A DNA stretch of 64,000 nt, from the NCBI RefSeq assembly GCF_900639985.1, contig NZ_CAAAIM010000005.1, positions 218,792 through 282,791 on the forward strand, given 5' to 3'. Numbering within the stretch: the stretch's first letter is position 1; every line of letters starts with the position of its first letter. This stretch comes from Legionella rowbothamii (GTDB lineage Bacteria; Pseudomonadota; Gammaproteobacteria; Legionellales; Legionellaceae). The notes beneath the pieces are model-generated. The model was given only the letters and a program-made list of their open reading frames with translations, did no database searches and was not told where the DNA came from. A program made the translations under genes and the position numbers. Shown here one piece after another: positions 39,091-48,583 of this stretch.

Positions 39091-41109
39091 ATGGGTAGAG
39101 AGAAAAAATATTACACATCATACCAAGCAATGCCGAGTAGCGCGCGTTTTTGGCTGTATTCCGAGGCATGTTATACTGATGAAGAACTGGGCTTAAGGGC
39201 ATGGGTATTAAATATCCGCGCCAATTCAGGAATTCATTCAGATTACCTTCTCAATTCAGGATCTTGGTTTTCTAATGATGATGAACAAGCGCTGATCAAT
39301 GTTTATGATAACTCTTGGTTTTACTCAAGGGCATATAAAACACGCCAGGTTCTGAGAATGGGGGATTTTTTAGTAAAACCTCTTGACACTCAGCGTTTGC
39401 AGTGGCCCCAATTATATGAATTGATGCAACGAACAGGGGATTATTTAAGGTTACGCAATAAAAACTTGCGAACAGAACATTTAAATCAGCCAATGAATTT
39501 TATCATGCTGGATATAAACAATATTCTGAAAGGAATAAGCCAGAATCCAAATATCGGGCAAACTAAGAAAGAATTAGAGCATTTGCATCATTATATTCTG
39601 GCGATTGAAACTAATACCTCACCCTTAGTGGGTTCCGATCGGTTATTTTTAGCAAATTTACGTGCAGCCATTAATAATGAAGTTAAACCTTATTTAACGC
39701 ATCTCGCGGAATCTCAATTATTAAAAGACCGCTTAGTTGAATTATCTAAAGCAACGCAGCAACTTTATACTGAATGTAATCGAGGAGCGCATTTTGCGTT
39801 TAATCCTAATGCAATTAATCCACATCCCCGAGATTTGGTTAGTGGGCAACTGGATGATTTAAAAGCTTATCCAACCTTGGCAGCTAAAGAGTGTGCTAAA
39901 AAAGAAACACAAGCAGTTGCAGCGTCTACGTCGGCTTTGAGTTTGTCCCCTGAAGAATTGCGCAACTGTGCCAATTTTAGTCTCATCAACATGGAGGATG
40001 AGGTATTGCAGCTTTATGCTCAAGCCATTGTTGATTTAAATGAATTGGCTCGATTTCAAAAAATCATTGAGCAAACTATTGGACTTTTGGGGCAGGCTGG
40101 TGAGGTTTATACCGTTTATCAATTTAAAGAGCAGTTAACATTATTGCTTAAACAGCTCGATTATTTTGTCGATTTTTCCGCCCAAACGATGGACGACTTA
40201 TTGCTTGAAAATACGCAAGCCTATCATAAGGCAATTCAGGATGAACAAAAGTTATCTTTTTTCCAACGATGGTTTACTTCAGAGGAAGAGAAATTAGATA
40301 CTTTTATTAAGAATCAGGATATATTGGCGCAATATCCTTCCACAGCATCTGAGCTTGCGAATACCAGGCAGGGTTTGAAAAAAAGTGTGGCTCAGATTCT
40401 AGAACATTTAAATAAGCCATCGATTCAAGAGACAAACTTTGTTGCGATCGCGGATCAGGCGCAAGAATTAAATCGCTTAATGGGATCCATGCATGAGTGG
40501 GTCACGGTGCAGTATGAGGCTAAGGGATTAACTCCGCCTCAAAAGCCTGAGCAGTTACGTATTTTACCCGAGGTACCAGTACCGCCTTTGGCTGACTGTG
40601 CCCCAACTACAGTAGATGAAATTTTATCTACTAGCAATATAAGCACTCATTTCTATCAGGAGCGTATGGCTGCTCCGAATAATACGTCGGCTATTTGTCC
40701 TCCTGATCAACCAGAATGTTCCTCAGTTAATGTGCCACAGGCAAGTTCTCAGGATTCCATTTATCTGATAGGTTTAGTTACTTTACTTCCCATAGGGTTA
40801 ATTCTTCTTTATCTACTCTTTAAATCACGCCCGTCTACAGAACCAGATCCTATTGTTTATGGAAGTAAGGAAGAGTTTGATGAGGCTCTTGTCAGGCTAG
40901 AAGATTTAATTGCTCAAGTGAAAATGGCCCATGAGTATGACGAAGATGGCTATGATAAATTGGACTTTGATGATTTTATTAGCCGATACGATCGCTTACG
41001 TACTAAAGCGCATTCAAAGTGCTATGAGGTAGAAAATTTAAAAGAGCTTCATGACGAGATGATTGCTTATTATGAGGAGTTCCTGAACCAAAAGATGTAC
41101 TTGCGGTAA
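39091..41109 (+). CDS. Unrecognised protein with one C-terminal transmembrane helix
   Basis: 672 residues; I do not recognise a family. The N-terminal part (1-100) is rich in aromatic residues (YYTSYQAM, WFYSRAYK). Residues 150-480 are mostly helical with coiled-coil character. A Pro-rich segment with several cysteines (485-545) precedes a single membrane helix (about 557-578, YLIGLVTLLPIGLILLYLLF), then an acidic cytosolic-type tail (580-672). ATG 39091 is chosen over 39070 because AAGGAG lies at 39077-39082. There is no signal peptide. A tail-proximal membrane span is compatible with a host-membrane-inserted effector or an inner-membrane protein; neither can be shown. Confidence 0.75.
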   Translation: MGREKKYYTSYQAMPSSARFWLYSEACYTDEELGLRAWVLNIRANSGIHSDYLLNSGSWFSNDDEQALINVYDNSWFYSRAYKTRQVLRMGDFLVKPLDTQRLQWPQLYELMQRTGDYLRLRNKNLRTEHLNQPMNFIMLDINNILKGISQNPNIGQTKKELEHLHHYILAIETNTSPLVGSDRLFLANLRAAINNEVKPYLTHLAESQLLKDRLVELSKATQQLYTECNRGAHFAFNPNAINPHPRDLVSGQLDDLKAYPTLAAKECAKKETQAVAASTSALSLSPEELRNCANFSLINMEDEVLQLYAQAIVDLNELARFQKIIEQTIGLLGQAGEVYTVYQFKEQLTLLLKQLDYFVDFSAQTMDDLLLENTQAYHKAIQDEQKLSFFQRWFTSEEEKLDTFIKNQDILAQYPSTASELANTRQGLKKSVAQILEHLNKPSIQETNFVAIADQAQELNRLMGSMHEWVTVQYEAKGLTPPQKPEQLRILPEVPVPPLADCAPTTVDEILSTSNISTHFYQERMAAPNNTSAICPPDQPECSSVNVPQASSQDSIYLIGLVTLLPIGLILLYLLFKSRPSTEPDPIVYGSKEEFDEALVRLEDLIAQVKMAHEYDEDGYDKLDFDDFISRYDRLRTKAHSKCYEVENLKELHDEMIAYYEEFLNQKMYLR

Positions 41110-41139
41110 CAATATCAGGAGGAGCAGATTACAACTATA

Positions 41140-41176
41140 TTCCGAATTACCGCAGTTAAGCCGCGGTAATTCGGAA
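41140..41176. terminator. 14-bp hairpin after the 672-residue protein gene
   Basis: TTCCGAATTACCGC (41140-41153), a 9-nt loop and GCGGTAATTCGGAA (41163-41176) are perfectly complementary, 30 bases after the stop. Likely the 3' end of that transcript. There is no T run. Confidence 0.6.
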
Positions 41177-41387
41177 AGTTATAATTAGACAGCATGGTAA
41201 TTTAAGTATGTTTTACTAGAGTGTGATATTTTTTGTTCATTCAGTCTGTAAAAAAAACAGCAAATCATTGACTCTCATCTACGACAATGCGTGTTACTAG
41301 AACCAATATTTTTTTTCTATAAAACTCAAGCTAAATTACTGGTAAAAGTAACAATATTGGTACTAAACTTATTCTATATGCTCGTAG

Positions 41388-41441
41388 TCCTAAAAATGCA
41401 GTCAAGCTTATAGCGGGGGATCGCTAAAGCATTTTTTTTAG
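41388..41441 (+). terminator. Structured T-rich element upstream of enhA
   Basis: TAGCG (41411-41415), loop GGGGAT and CGCTA (41422-41426) form a short stem, followed after AAGCA by eight T (41432-41439), an intrinsic-terminator layout. TCCTAAAAATGC (41388-41399) also pairs with GCATTTTTTTTAGGA downstream, with three extra bases, so two alternative folds are possible. It lies within the 413-base gene-free stretch before enhA and may be an attenuator or the end of an unrecognised small RNA. Confidence 0.4.
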
Positions 41442-41523
41442 GATAGGAATAATTAAAGTAACTTAGAATTTAAGCATAAATCTTGCATAAAATAATAAAA
41501 AGTTAGTGAGAAGGGGGCGGCAT

Positions 41524-42240
41524 ATGAAAAAAATAATGTTAATTGCATTGATGATGCTTATGGGTGCCGTAGCAAACGCAGGGTTTTACGGTACAGGATT
41601 ATGTGGCTACCCGCAATATAATTGCATCACCATAGTCTCAGGGCAAAATTGGGAAAATTTGTTTCCAGATCCACAACAGCGAGATGTAGTCCAACGCATC
41701 AATCGAACTTATAACCCTCTCTGGGCAGGTAAGGTCATTGCCGTACCTAAAAATTTGGCATACCTAAATATGTTGGATGTTGCTCCATTTCCTCTTAAAA
41801 TCCCTAGCGAAAACCAAAAAGAGATTATTGTTGATCAAGATAAACTCGCATGGGGCGCTTATGATGCTCAGGGAAACCTGGTGAAATGGGGACCTATCTC
41901 GTCTGGAAGAGATAAATGCTCTGACTCCAATCGTTCTTGCCGTACTTTGACGGGGATTTTCCGTGTCTTCAGTAAAGAAAATGAAAAATGCACCTCAGAT
42001 GTATTCCCCATAGGTAAAGGGGGAGCTAAGATGCCGTATTGCATGTATTTCCATAAAGGCTTTGCATTGCATGGTTCAGATGACATTCCAGGTGTGAGAG
42101 CAAGTCATGGTTGTGTGCGCATGTTTGTTGAAGATGCGAAATGGTTGAATCGTGATTTCGTCGAGTTATCCAGTGAACGTAATAATTTCATGGGTACGGT
42201 GGTGATTGTACGTCCAATAAATGACAGTGAGAAAATATGA
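41524..42240 (+). CDS. enhA: Enhanced entry protein EnhA, L,D-transpeptidase family
   Basis: 238 residues. A signal peptide (1-19, MKKIMLIAL to VANA) is followed by a LysM-like wall-binding segment (about 34-78, with LFPDPQQRDVVQRINR) and a YkuD L,D-transpeptidase domain (about 100-230) containing H183 and the active-site SHGCVR with C197. L,D-transpeptidases make 3-3 peptidoglycan cross-links or attach proteins. In L. pneumophila the enh locus promotes entry into host cells. ATG 41524 is chosen because the signal peptide starts there. The gene overlaps enhB by 4 bases (ATGA). Confidence 0.9.
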   Translation: MKKIMLIALMMLMGAVANAGFYGTGLCGYPQYNCITIVSGQNWENLFPDPQQRDVVQRINRTYNPLWAGKVIAVPKNLAYLNMLDVAPFPLKIPSENQKEIIVDQDKLAWGAYDAQGNLVKWGPISSGRDKCSDSNRSCRTLTGIFRVFSKENEKCTSDVFPIGKGGAKMPYCMYFHKGFALHGSDDIPGVRASHGCVRMFVEDAKWLNRDFVELSSERNNFMGTVVIVRPINDSEKI

Positions 42241-42803
42241 TGAATACTCTAAAAAAATTCACCTCAATTTCTTTAATGCTTTTTGTTGGACTATCATCGG
42301 CTGAACTTGAGGCAGCGAAAGCTAAAAAAACTGATCCAGTAGAAGCCCAACAAAAGGCTGCGAAGGAAGAGGCTCGATTCCCTATAGGGTGTACTCCAGT
42401 GGGTCATGAGCAACGCCTTAAAGTGTTAACTCTTTTTCCTGGAAAAGAAGGAGCTTTGCAATCCTTATACTTCTTTTACAATAAATTACCCCAGACAGTA
42501 AGTTTGTATCAAATGCGTGATGAAGACAGTGAATATTCTACTCGCTTCAATCATACTATTGCTCCTAATCAGTGGGCAGCATTGGCTACAGGCGAGCCTT
42601 TGGTTCGATTTGTCTGTACTTTAGGAGATGGCAAAAAGTCCTACGGAAAAATAGTGGATTGTGCTGACACGGTTAAAGTTTGTGAATATGTACATGTAAA
42701 ATTTGGTTTAAATAATAAAGGCAACTTCTGGGTTTCAGATGGTAACTCAAGAAATGGGGCCGTTAATGATGTAGTACATTATGGCATTATACCAGGGGTA
42801 TAA
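42237..42803 (+). CDS. enhB: Enhanced entry protein EnhB-like exported protein
   Basis: 188 residues. An N-terminal signal-like segment (about 8-27) is followed by a Lys/Ala-rich linker and a small globular domain (about 45-188) with four cysteines, probably forming disulphides. No catalytic motif is recognised. Identity rests on position: it lies between an EnhA-type L,D-transpeptidase and an EnhC-type Sel1 protein, overlapping the first by 4 bases and preceding the second by 69 bases. It is probably periplasmic and functions with its neighbours. Confidence 0.8.
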   Translation: MMNTLKKFTSISLMLFVGLSSAELEAAKAKKTDPVEAQQKAAKEEARFPIGCTPVGHEQRLKVLTLFPGKEGALQSLYFFYNKLPQTVSLYQMRDEDSEYSTRFNHTIAPNQWAALATGEPLVRFVCTLGDGKKSYGKIVDCADTVKVCEYVHVKFGLNNKGNFWVSDGNSRNGAVNDVVHYGIIPGV

Positions 42804-42872
42804 ATATCAATTCAGCAACGGGATTTGCCAGTGAATTAAGATTGAATTGCCATGTATAGAGGGAGAATCTTC

Positions 42873-45800
42873 ATGAAATCGCTAGTGCCTTGGGTATGTT
42901 TGCTCGCAGCAACCGCCAGCCAGCAGGTTGTTGCTGATGATTTCAGCGCTTATCGCTTAGGAAATTATAATAAGGCGATCGAGCCGTTAATGAGTCAAAC
43001 CGGAAAAAATGCGGTTGCTGATTATTATTTAGGACGCATTTATCTGTATGGATACGGTCAACTAAAAAATACCCAGTTAGCAATGCGCTATTTTACGCAA
43101 TCTGCGCGTAAAGGCTATTTACCTGCAATTATGCTCGTTGCTAAATATGCTTTACTGCACGATAAAGACCCAGAGCATGCGGTAACCTGGTTTAAGCAGG
43201 CTGCGGCGGCAGGGAACGTAGATGCACAAATGTTTGTAGCTGCGGCCTATCTTTATGGCATTGGCGTGAAGAAAAATTACGATACGGCAACTCGTTTTTA
43301 TATCGATGCGGCAAAAAATGGTAATTCTATTGCTCAATATACTCTGGCTGAAAATTTTATCAACAGCCGCCATTCATCCAACAATAAGTTAGGTCTTATT
43401 TGGTTAAATAAAGCGGTAGCTAATGGAAATCCCCAGGCACTAACTAAATTAGGCAGCCTGTATCTTTCTGGCAAACTGGTTGATAAAGATGTTGAGAAGG
43501 GAACCGAATTATTAAATAAAGCTGCAGCTCAAGGTTTTGCTCCAGCAATGGTTAAATTAGGTGAGGTCGCACTAGCGCAAAATCAAAAAGACCAAGCACT
43601 AAAATGGTTTGAAAAAGTAGGAAATTACCAAAATAATGAAGCTTATCTTGACTTGGCTGAGGTTTACTTGGATGCAAAAAGCCCGGTACATGATCCTAAA
43701 ACAGCTTTTTTATGGACATTAAAGGCTGCGCAAAATGATTCGACAGAAGCAAAACGCCAACTTGCTGAGTTTTATAAAAAAGGCATTGGGGTTGAGGCTG
43801 ATCTGGATATGGCAAAGCAATGGCAAGATCAGGCAAACCAAGATGAAAAAGCAAGTAATCAAGGGAAAGCTTTAGCTGCTGCGGCTTTATGGTTAAGCAA
43901 TGGCACCACAGATAAGTTAGCTCACACCGCTTATCAAATGAATGGTATTTTAAGCGCTTGGAGTAATCCTACAGTTTTAGGCGATTATTCATACAATCAA
44001 TCACCTAAGTTAAAAACCATCTCTCGTCATAGTATCTTTAAGCCTCAATTTGAGTTGGTACAACCTAATGATGTGCCCATTACTAGCTATTATGATGCGC
44101 TTTTAAGCCGTGAGTCTAGCGCGCAGTCCAATCAATGGATGTATCCAGTTTATCCGTTAAATAATCAAGTAGCTGAGGTAGAGCGTGCAAACAGCCTTAT
44201 TGTTGCTCATCCTGATTTACCTGCCCCTTACCTTGATGCGCAGTATGCGGATCTCGTGTCACAAGAGCCAAGTATTATGGATATGTGGACGGAGGGTTGG
44301 CAAAAGCAAGTTAATATGATGTCGGAATTTTATCAATTATATAACCGCGCAATATTAGGGGATGCACAAACGCAATTTGAAATAGGGCAAATGTTCCAAT
44401 ATGGCATAGGAGTGACCCAAAACGATTCCGCTGCCATTGCGTTTTATCAAAATGCGGTACAGCAACAGCATTTAGGTGCTGAGTATAATCTCGGTATGTT
44501 GTATTTACAGCGTGCGAAGAGTAAAGAGGATTATCAGCTGGCTTTAGAAGATTTAACTGACGCAGCATTTAAAGGAAATAAAAACTCTCAATACGTCCTG
44601 TCTAGAATTCTGGAAAAAGGGATAACTGGACCTGAGGGGGGGGAGTATATTAAAGCGGATCCCGAGCAAGCCAATTCTATGTTGTATTTGGCTGCAGCAA
44701 ACAATTATGGGCTGGCTGAATACGATTTAGCTGACCGCTTAGCACGGCAGCATGATAGTGATTTAAGTGTCGATGCGAAAAAGGAAAAAATTGCGTTAAT
44801 TCGTCAATTGTATCAAGGAGCTGCGGATCGTGGTATTTCCAATGCTTTATTACCTCTAGCATTTTATAATGCCATGGACAGTAATGCGCAAAGAAAGGCG
44901 AAAGCTTTTGCGGTTGCTAAAGAACAGGCTGAAGCGGGAAATGAAAAAGCAGCATTGCTTCTTGGACTGCTTTATGATCGCGGCATAGGAGTTAGTGCCG
45001 ATCCTGCACAAGCAATACACTGGTACCAGCAAGCTGGGCAAAATTCGGTAAGCCAATTTATTTTGGGTACTTATACTGCTGAAGGTAAAGGTGTTGAGAA
45101 GAATAATGAACAAGGAATGGTGCAATTGCAACAAGCAGTAAAAGATAAGTTCTCTTATGCGGACTTTAATATGGCAGTATTGTTGCAACAGGCAAAAAGG
45201 GACTTCTTACCCGATTTAATTCATTCTTATGAATTAGGCAATAGTCATGCAGGGATTGTTCTCGCGGATTATTATCTGGCGGAAAATACCGATGCAAATA
45301 AAATGAAAGAAGCCAGAACGATTTATGAAGGTTTGGCTCAGAAAGGAGATAAATACGCGCAGTTAAAATTAGCCTACATGGATGAAAATGGTTTGAGTGC
45401 TGCTCCTGATATGGCTGGCGCGCAACGCTGGTATACTGCTGCTGCAGAGCAGGGTGAGCCACTGGCAGAATATTTATTAGGCCAATTCTATCAATTGGGT
45501 TACAACGGTGAGCCTGATTATAGTGCCGCAAAAGATTGGTTCCAAAAAGCCGCTGCGACCTTACCAGAAGCTTATGTTGCCTTGGGCTTTATTAATGAGA
45601 CTGTGGATGATAATTATCCCCAAGCGCTTCAGGCTTATGAAAAGGCCGCGGCTAAAGGTAATGCCCTAGGTATTTATAATTTAGGTCTGATGTACCTGTA
45701 TGGTAAAGGTACTCCAGTGGATTACTTAAAAGCTAAAGAGTTATTTGTTAAAGCAGCAAATGATCAAGTTCATGACGCAATGAACCAATTAGGTAGCATC

Positions 45801-46475
45801 TACTTTATGGGGCTTGGCCAGTCTCGCGATGAACAACAAGCTTTAGCTTGGTATAAGAAAGCGGCAGATTTAGGAAATGCGAATGCACTTTATGAATTAG
45901 GGCTACTTTCAGAAACTGGAATTACCTCGAAAATAGATTTTGCTGAAGCGCTTAAGTACTATCAGGCAGCAGCAACTAAGGGTAATGAAAAGGCTATGTT
46001 GGCTTTAGCCAGAATGTATCACTATGGATTAGGTGTCGAAAAAGATCCAAAAATGGCAGCAGGTTTCTACCAAAAATTAGCAGCGCGGCAAAATGCATAT
46101 GCACAATACCAGCTCGGTACTTATTACCTAGAGGGTACTGCGGGTGAGGTATCCCCCTCAAAAGGAAAACTCTTGTTACAACAAGCTAGTGACAATGGCA
46201 GCATACAAGCCCGTAAGGTGTTACTACGCATGGAAGCGAAAAACCAGGCACGTGTCAGTTTCGTTGAGCCGGTAACATTGGAGCGCGCACCGATTGTTGC
46301 TGGGGAGGCTGCAAATAGGATGTATTTTGATGCATTAAATGAGTGGAATCGAGGGGATGAGCTTTTATCGCGCATGATTTTAAAGCATATAGTGACTCAA
46401 TATCCTGATTTTGAACCTGCACGCCGTGCGTACGAGCAGGTAAATCAAGCTAAAACAGGCAATTCCTATAGTTAA
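42873..46475 (+). CDS. enhC: Enhanced entry protein EnhC, Sel1-repeat protein
   Basis: 1200 residues. A signal peptide (about 1-21, ending VVADD) is followed by over twenty Sel1-like repeats of about 36 residues with the pattern A..LG.[LM]Y..G.G.....A..W...AA..G, for example YNLGLMYLYGKG and YELGLLSETG. Sel1 repeats form helical scaffolds. In L. pneumophila EnhC is periplasmic, maintains cell-wall integrity and dampens NOD1 recognition by binding the lytic transglycosylase Slt; that is established work, while its activity here is inferred. Length equals the L. pneumophila protein as I recall it. ATG 42873 follows GGGAGA. Confidence 0.94.
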   Translation: MKSLVPWVCLLAATASQQVVADDFSAYRLGNYNKAIEPLMSQTGKNAVADYYLGRIYLYGYGQLKNTQLAMRYFTQSARKGYLPAIMLVAKYALLHDKDPEHAVTWFKQAAAAGNVDAQMFVAAAYLYGIGVKKNYDTATRFYIDAAKNGNSIAQYTLAENFINSRHSSNNKLGLIWLNKAVANGNPQALTKLGSLYLSGKLVDKDVEKGTELLNKAAAQGFAPAMVKLGEVALAQNQKDQALKWFEKVGNYQNNEAYLDLAEVYLDAKSPVHDPKTAFLWTLKAAQNDSTEAKRQLAEFYKKGIGVEADLDMAKQWQDQANQDEKASNQGKALAAAALWLSNGTTDKLAHTAYQMNGILSAWSNPTVLGDYSYNQSPKLKTISRHSIFKPQFELVQPNDVPITSYYDALLSRESSAQSNQWMYPVYPLNNQVAEVERANSLIVAHPDLPAPYLDAQYADLVSQEPSIMDMWTEGWQKQVNMMSEFYQLYNRAILGDAQTQFEIGQMFQYGIGVTQNDSAAIAFYQNAVQQQHLGAEYNLGMLYLQRAKSKEDYQLALEDLTDAAFKGNKNSQYVLSRILEKGITGPEGGEYIKADPEQANSMLYLAAANNYGLAEYDLADRLARQHDSDLSVDAKKEKIALIRQLYQGAADRGISNALLPLAFYNAMDSNAQRKAKAFAVAKEQAEAGNEKAALLLGLLYDRGIGVSADPAQAIHWYQQAGQNSVSQFILGTYTAEGKGVEKNNEQGMVQLQQAVKDKFSYADFNMAVLLQQAKRDFLPDLIHSYELGNSHAGIVLADYYLAENTDANKMKEARTIYEGLAQKGDKYAQLKLAYMDENGLSAAPDMAGAQRWYTAAAEQGEPLAEYLLGQFYQLGYNGEPDYSAAKDWFQKAAATLPEAYVALGFINETVDDNYPQALQAYEKAAAKGNALGIYNLGLMYLYGKGTPVDYLKAKELFVKAANDQVHDAMNQLGSIYFMGLGQSRDEQQALAWYKKAADLGNANALYELGLLSETGITSKIDFAEALKYYQAAATKGNEKAMLALARMYHYGLGVEKDPKMAAGFYQKLAARQNAYAQYQLGTYYLEGTAGEVSPSKGKLLLQQASDNGSIQARKVLLRMEAKNQARVSFVEPVTLERAPIVAGEAANRMYFDALNEWNRGDELLSRMILKHIVTQYPDFEPARRAYEQVNQAKTGNSYS

Positions 46476-46601
46476 TAATACTGGGAGCGAGCCTGAATAA
46501 GGCTCCGCTCTTGGGTTAATACCTAGTCTCTATTAAATCCTATTTTTAACATATAAGGTTGGGCTGTAAAGCCTAGAAAATATAGTGTACGCCATCCTCC
46601 G

Positions 46602-46769
46602 ATGAACTTACTGAAGAGCAATTTAAAAAATAACAAGCAGAATGTCACGCCCGCTTTGTCTTTGGACGATCAGCAAAAACTGTGCAAAATTATAGGCCGT
46701 AATTATTGTGATCCTGATTCTGAGGATGAGAACATTTCTGAGGAGCTACTTATCTTAACGTTACATTAA
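46602..46769 (+). CDS. Possible small ORF (55 residues) in the enhC downstream gap
   Basis: An ATG-started frame encodes MNLLKSNLKNN then an acidic tail (DPDSEDENISEELL), ending in TAA. It has no ribosome site. A second frame across 46588-46635 encodes a short tail SDELTEEQFKK that also looks protein-like, so the region may be gene debris. The rest of the 46476-46904 gap contains two weak GGTTGGGC repeat-like stretches near 46557 and 46793 and nothing else recognisable. Confidence 0.25.
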   Translation: MNLLKSNLKNNKQNVTPALSLDDQQKLCKIIGRNYCDPDSEDENISEELLILTLH

Positions 46770-46904
46770 TTTGGACTGTGGTTATTGCTAGGTTGGGCCT
46801 TGCAACAGCCTGGTCTACGCTTAAGATCTTATAAAAAATTCTTGTGTATTATTTTAAAACAGGTAATAATAACGGTAATATTGTATATTTTTTGGACTAT
46901 TTAA

Positions 46905-48470
46905 ATGGGTTTTTTGCCAGTAGATAATGATGGAGATATTCTTGCTTCTGCTCCCAATTTTGATTTATTGAAGAATCAAAAAGAATTATCATATGCCCAG
47001 CTTGTTTCTTTAATCGATGAACTTAATGATGCAAGCATCCACTTTTCCGCACAAGAACTACAAAATAGCTATTTTTTTCATTGGTTAACGTTCGCTATTG
47101 GCTGTGCTGTTAAACTTTCTGACATGAGTTCTAATTCAAGTTCCTGTTCTAACTCCAATATGAGTTTGCCGACAAATCCCATTATTTTGATTATGAGTTT
47201 AACTCAAAGCATTTTAAACAAAGATCCAGATGCTTTTTATGCTATGCTTAATCAACAGATTAGAGAAGGTCGGTTTAAAGGCCAAAGTATTATCTATTTT
47301 TGGATGGATAATTATTACTCTCTTATCTTCAGTCCAAATGATGATTTAAGCTCATTACATGCTTTTAATATCATGTTTAAAGAGTTATTAAATGCCTTGG
47401 ATTCGCGATTTTGTTCTTTGCTAGTTAAAAATATCGACGAGGGGAGTGATAAAGGAAAAAATGCCCTTTTAGTTTTGCTGCGGAGCTACCAGGAGTCGGC
47501 AGGCGAAATGAGTAATTTGCTGCAAACAAATCTTATTGCTGAGTTGTTTTATAATTGCATGCAAAAAGAGCCCAGACTTATGGGGGCGGCATTAACTCAA
47601 GAAATTACCCAGGGCTTGTTCCAAGGTAAGAGTTGCCTCTATCTATTAAGTGGCATTTTACTTAAAGCGACATTATTTAATAATTCCGATTCTGTTACCA
47701 TCATCATAGATGTAATGTTGCACGCACTTAAGAATCATCCCAAGCCATTTACTGATGCTTTATATAAGCATCATGCGTTAGGAACATATCCGGGATTATC
47801 TTCACTCCACCTTATTTTATTAAGCTTGGTTGAAGCTGCTTATAAAGATAAAAATTCTGAAATCATAGTTCAATTGATGAGCATACTTTCAACGTTAACC
47901 AGTGATGATAAAAGAGAAGAGAGTACGATTTCTGCGTTGCTCGAAACCATTAATAAGGGAGCCTATAAGGACCTGAATGGCTTCGTATTTTTGTGTAGAG
48001 CGCTAAGTGCAGCAATAGCACATGGTATTGATGTGACACCTATGATGGATTTTATTCTGGATGTGATTAAGAGAGCACCAGAAGAGCAATTAGCGACAGC
48101 TGTATTTCAATTCGCACCTGCACATGCCTCACCTGAATATACATCTTCGCCGATACATCAACTTATAAGTATGGCTCGTAATATGAGTCAGCCAACACAA
48201 CAACAGAATGCGCAAGTAATTATTAATGCACTTGCTCACACTCAAGCTGCATCTCGAATCCATTCTTTATTATCGCCTGATGAGCAGTTTTTTTTTGTAA
48301 ATGAAACTAATTCGAAAACTAAAAGTGTATTATGTGAACCATCTGTTGCAGAACCTGCTGAAATAGCCGCGCTTTCGAGTATAGCTTCATGTCGATTTTT
48401 TCCTTTCAGTGCAGGGCATGATAATAAAAACAAGAATGGTGATTTTCACTTACCCTCAAGTTCTATATAG
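46905..48470 (+). CDS. Helical-repeat protein, paralogue A (candidate effector)
   Basis: 521 residues, no signal peptide or known domain. A repeat of about 56-59 residues is marked by a turn of the type [FY]xGxS followed by an aliphatic helix: FKGQS (124), KGKNA (183), FQGKS (239), YPGLS (295), YKDLN (354) and YTSSP (412). The N-terminal FFHWLTFAIGCAVK (57-70) may be a worn first unit. The gene after it is a clear paralogue. The C-terminal 60 residues are low-complexity, Ser-rich and polar, as seen in Dot/Icm secretion signals, but secretion is inferred. Low GC like its neighbours. Function unknown. Confidence 0.8.
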   Translation: MGFLPVDNDGDILASAPNFDLLKNQKELSYAQLVSLIDELNDASIHFSAQELQNSYFFHWLTFAIGCAVKLSDMSSNSSSCSNSNMSLPTNPIILIMSLTQSILNKDPDAFYAMLNQQIREGRFKGQSIIYFWMDNYYSLIFSPNDDLSSLHAFNIMFKELLNALDSRFCSLLVKNIDEGSDKGKNALLVLLRSYQESAGEMSNLLQTNLIAELFYNCMQKEPRLMGAALTQEITQGLFQGKSCLYLLSGILLKATLFNNSDSVTIIIDVMLHALKNHPKPFTDALYKHHALGTYPGLSSLHLILLSLVEAAYKDKNSEIIVQLMSILSTLTSDDKREESTISALLETINKGAYKDLNGFVFLCRALSAAIAHGIDVTPMMDFILDVIKRAPEEQLATAVFQFAPAHASPEYTSSPIHQLISMARNMSQPTQQQNAQVIINALAHTQAASRIHSLLSPDEQFFFVNETNSKTKSVLCEPSVAEPAEIAALSSIASCRFFPFSAGHDNKNKNGDFHLPSSSI

Positions 48471-48583
48471 GTATATGAGGAATGCGTCATCCTTGATGTT
48501 TAATAAATCAACTACTTGCCTATTAGTTGATTTGCCACCATAATTGACAGTAAGAACTTATTATTCCCAGAATAGGCATTTCG

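Noticed and set aside
42873..46475. Sel1 repeats as tetratricopeptide repeats
   Set aside because: The ~36-residue period and A..LG.[LM]Y..G.G pattern are Sel1-type, not 34-residue TPR.
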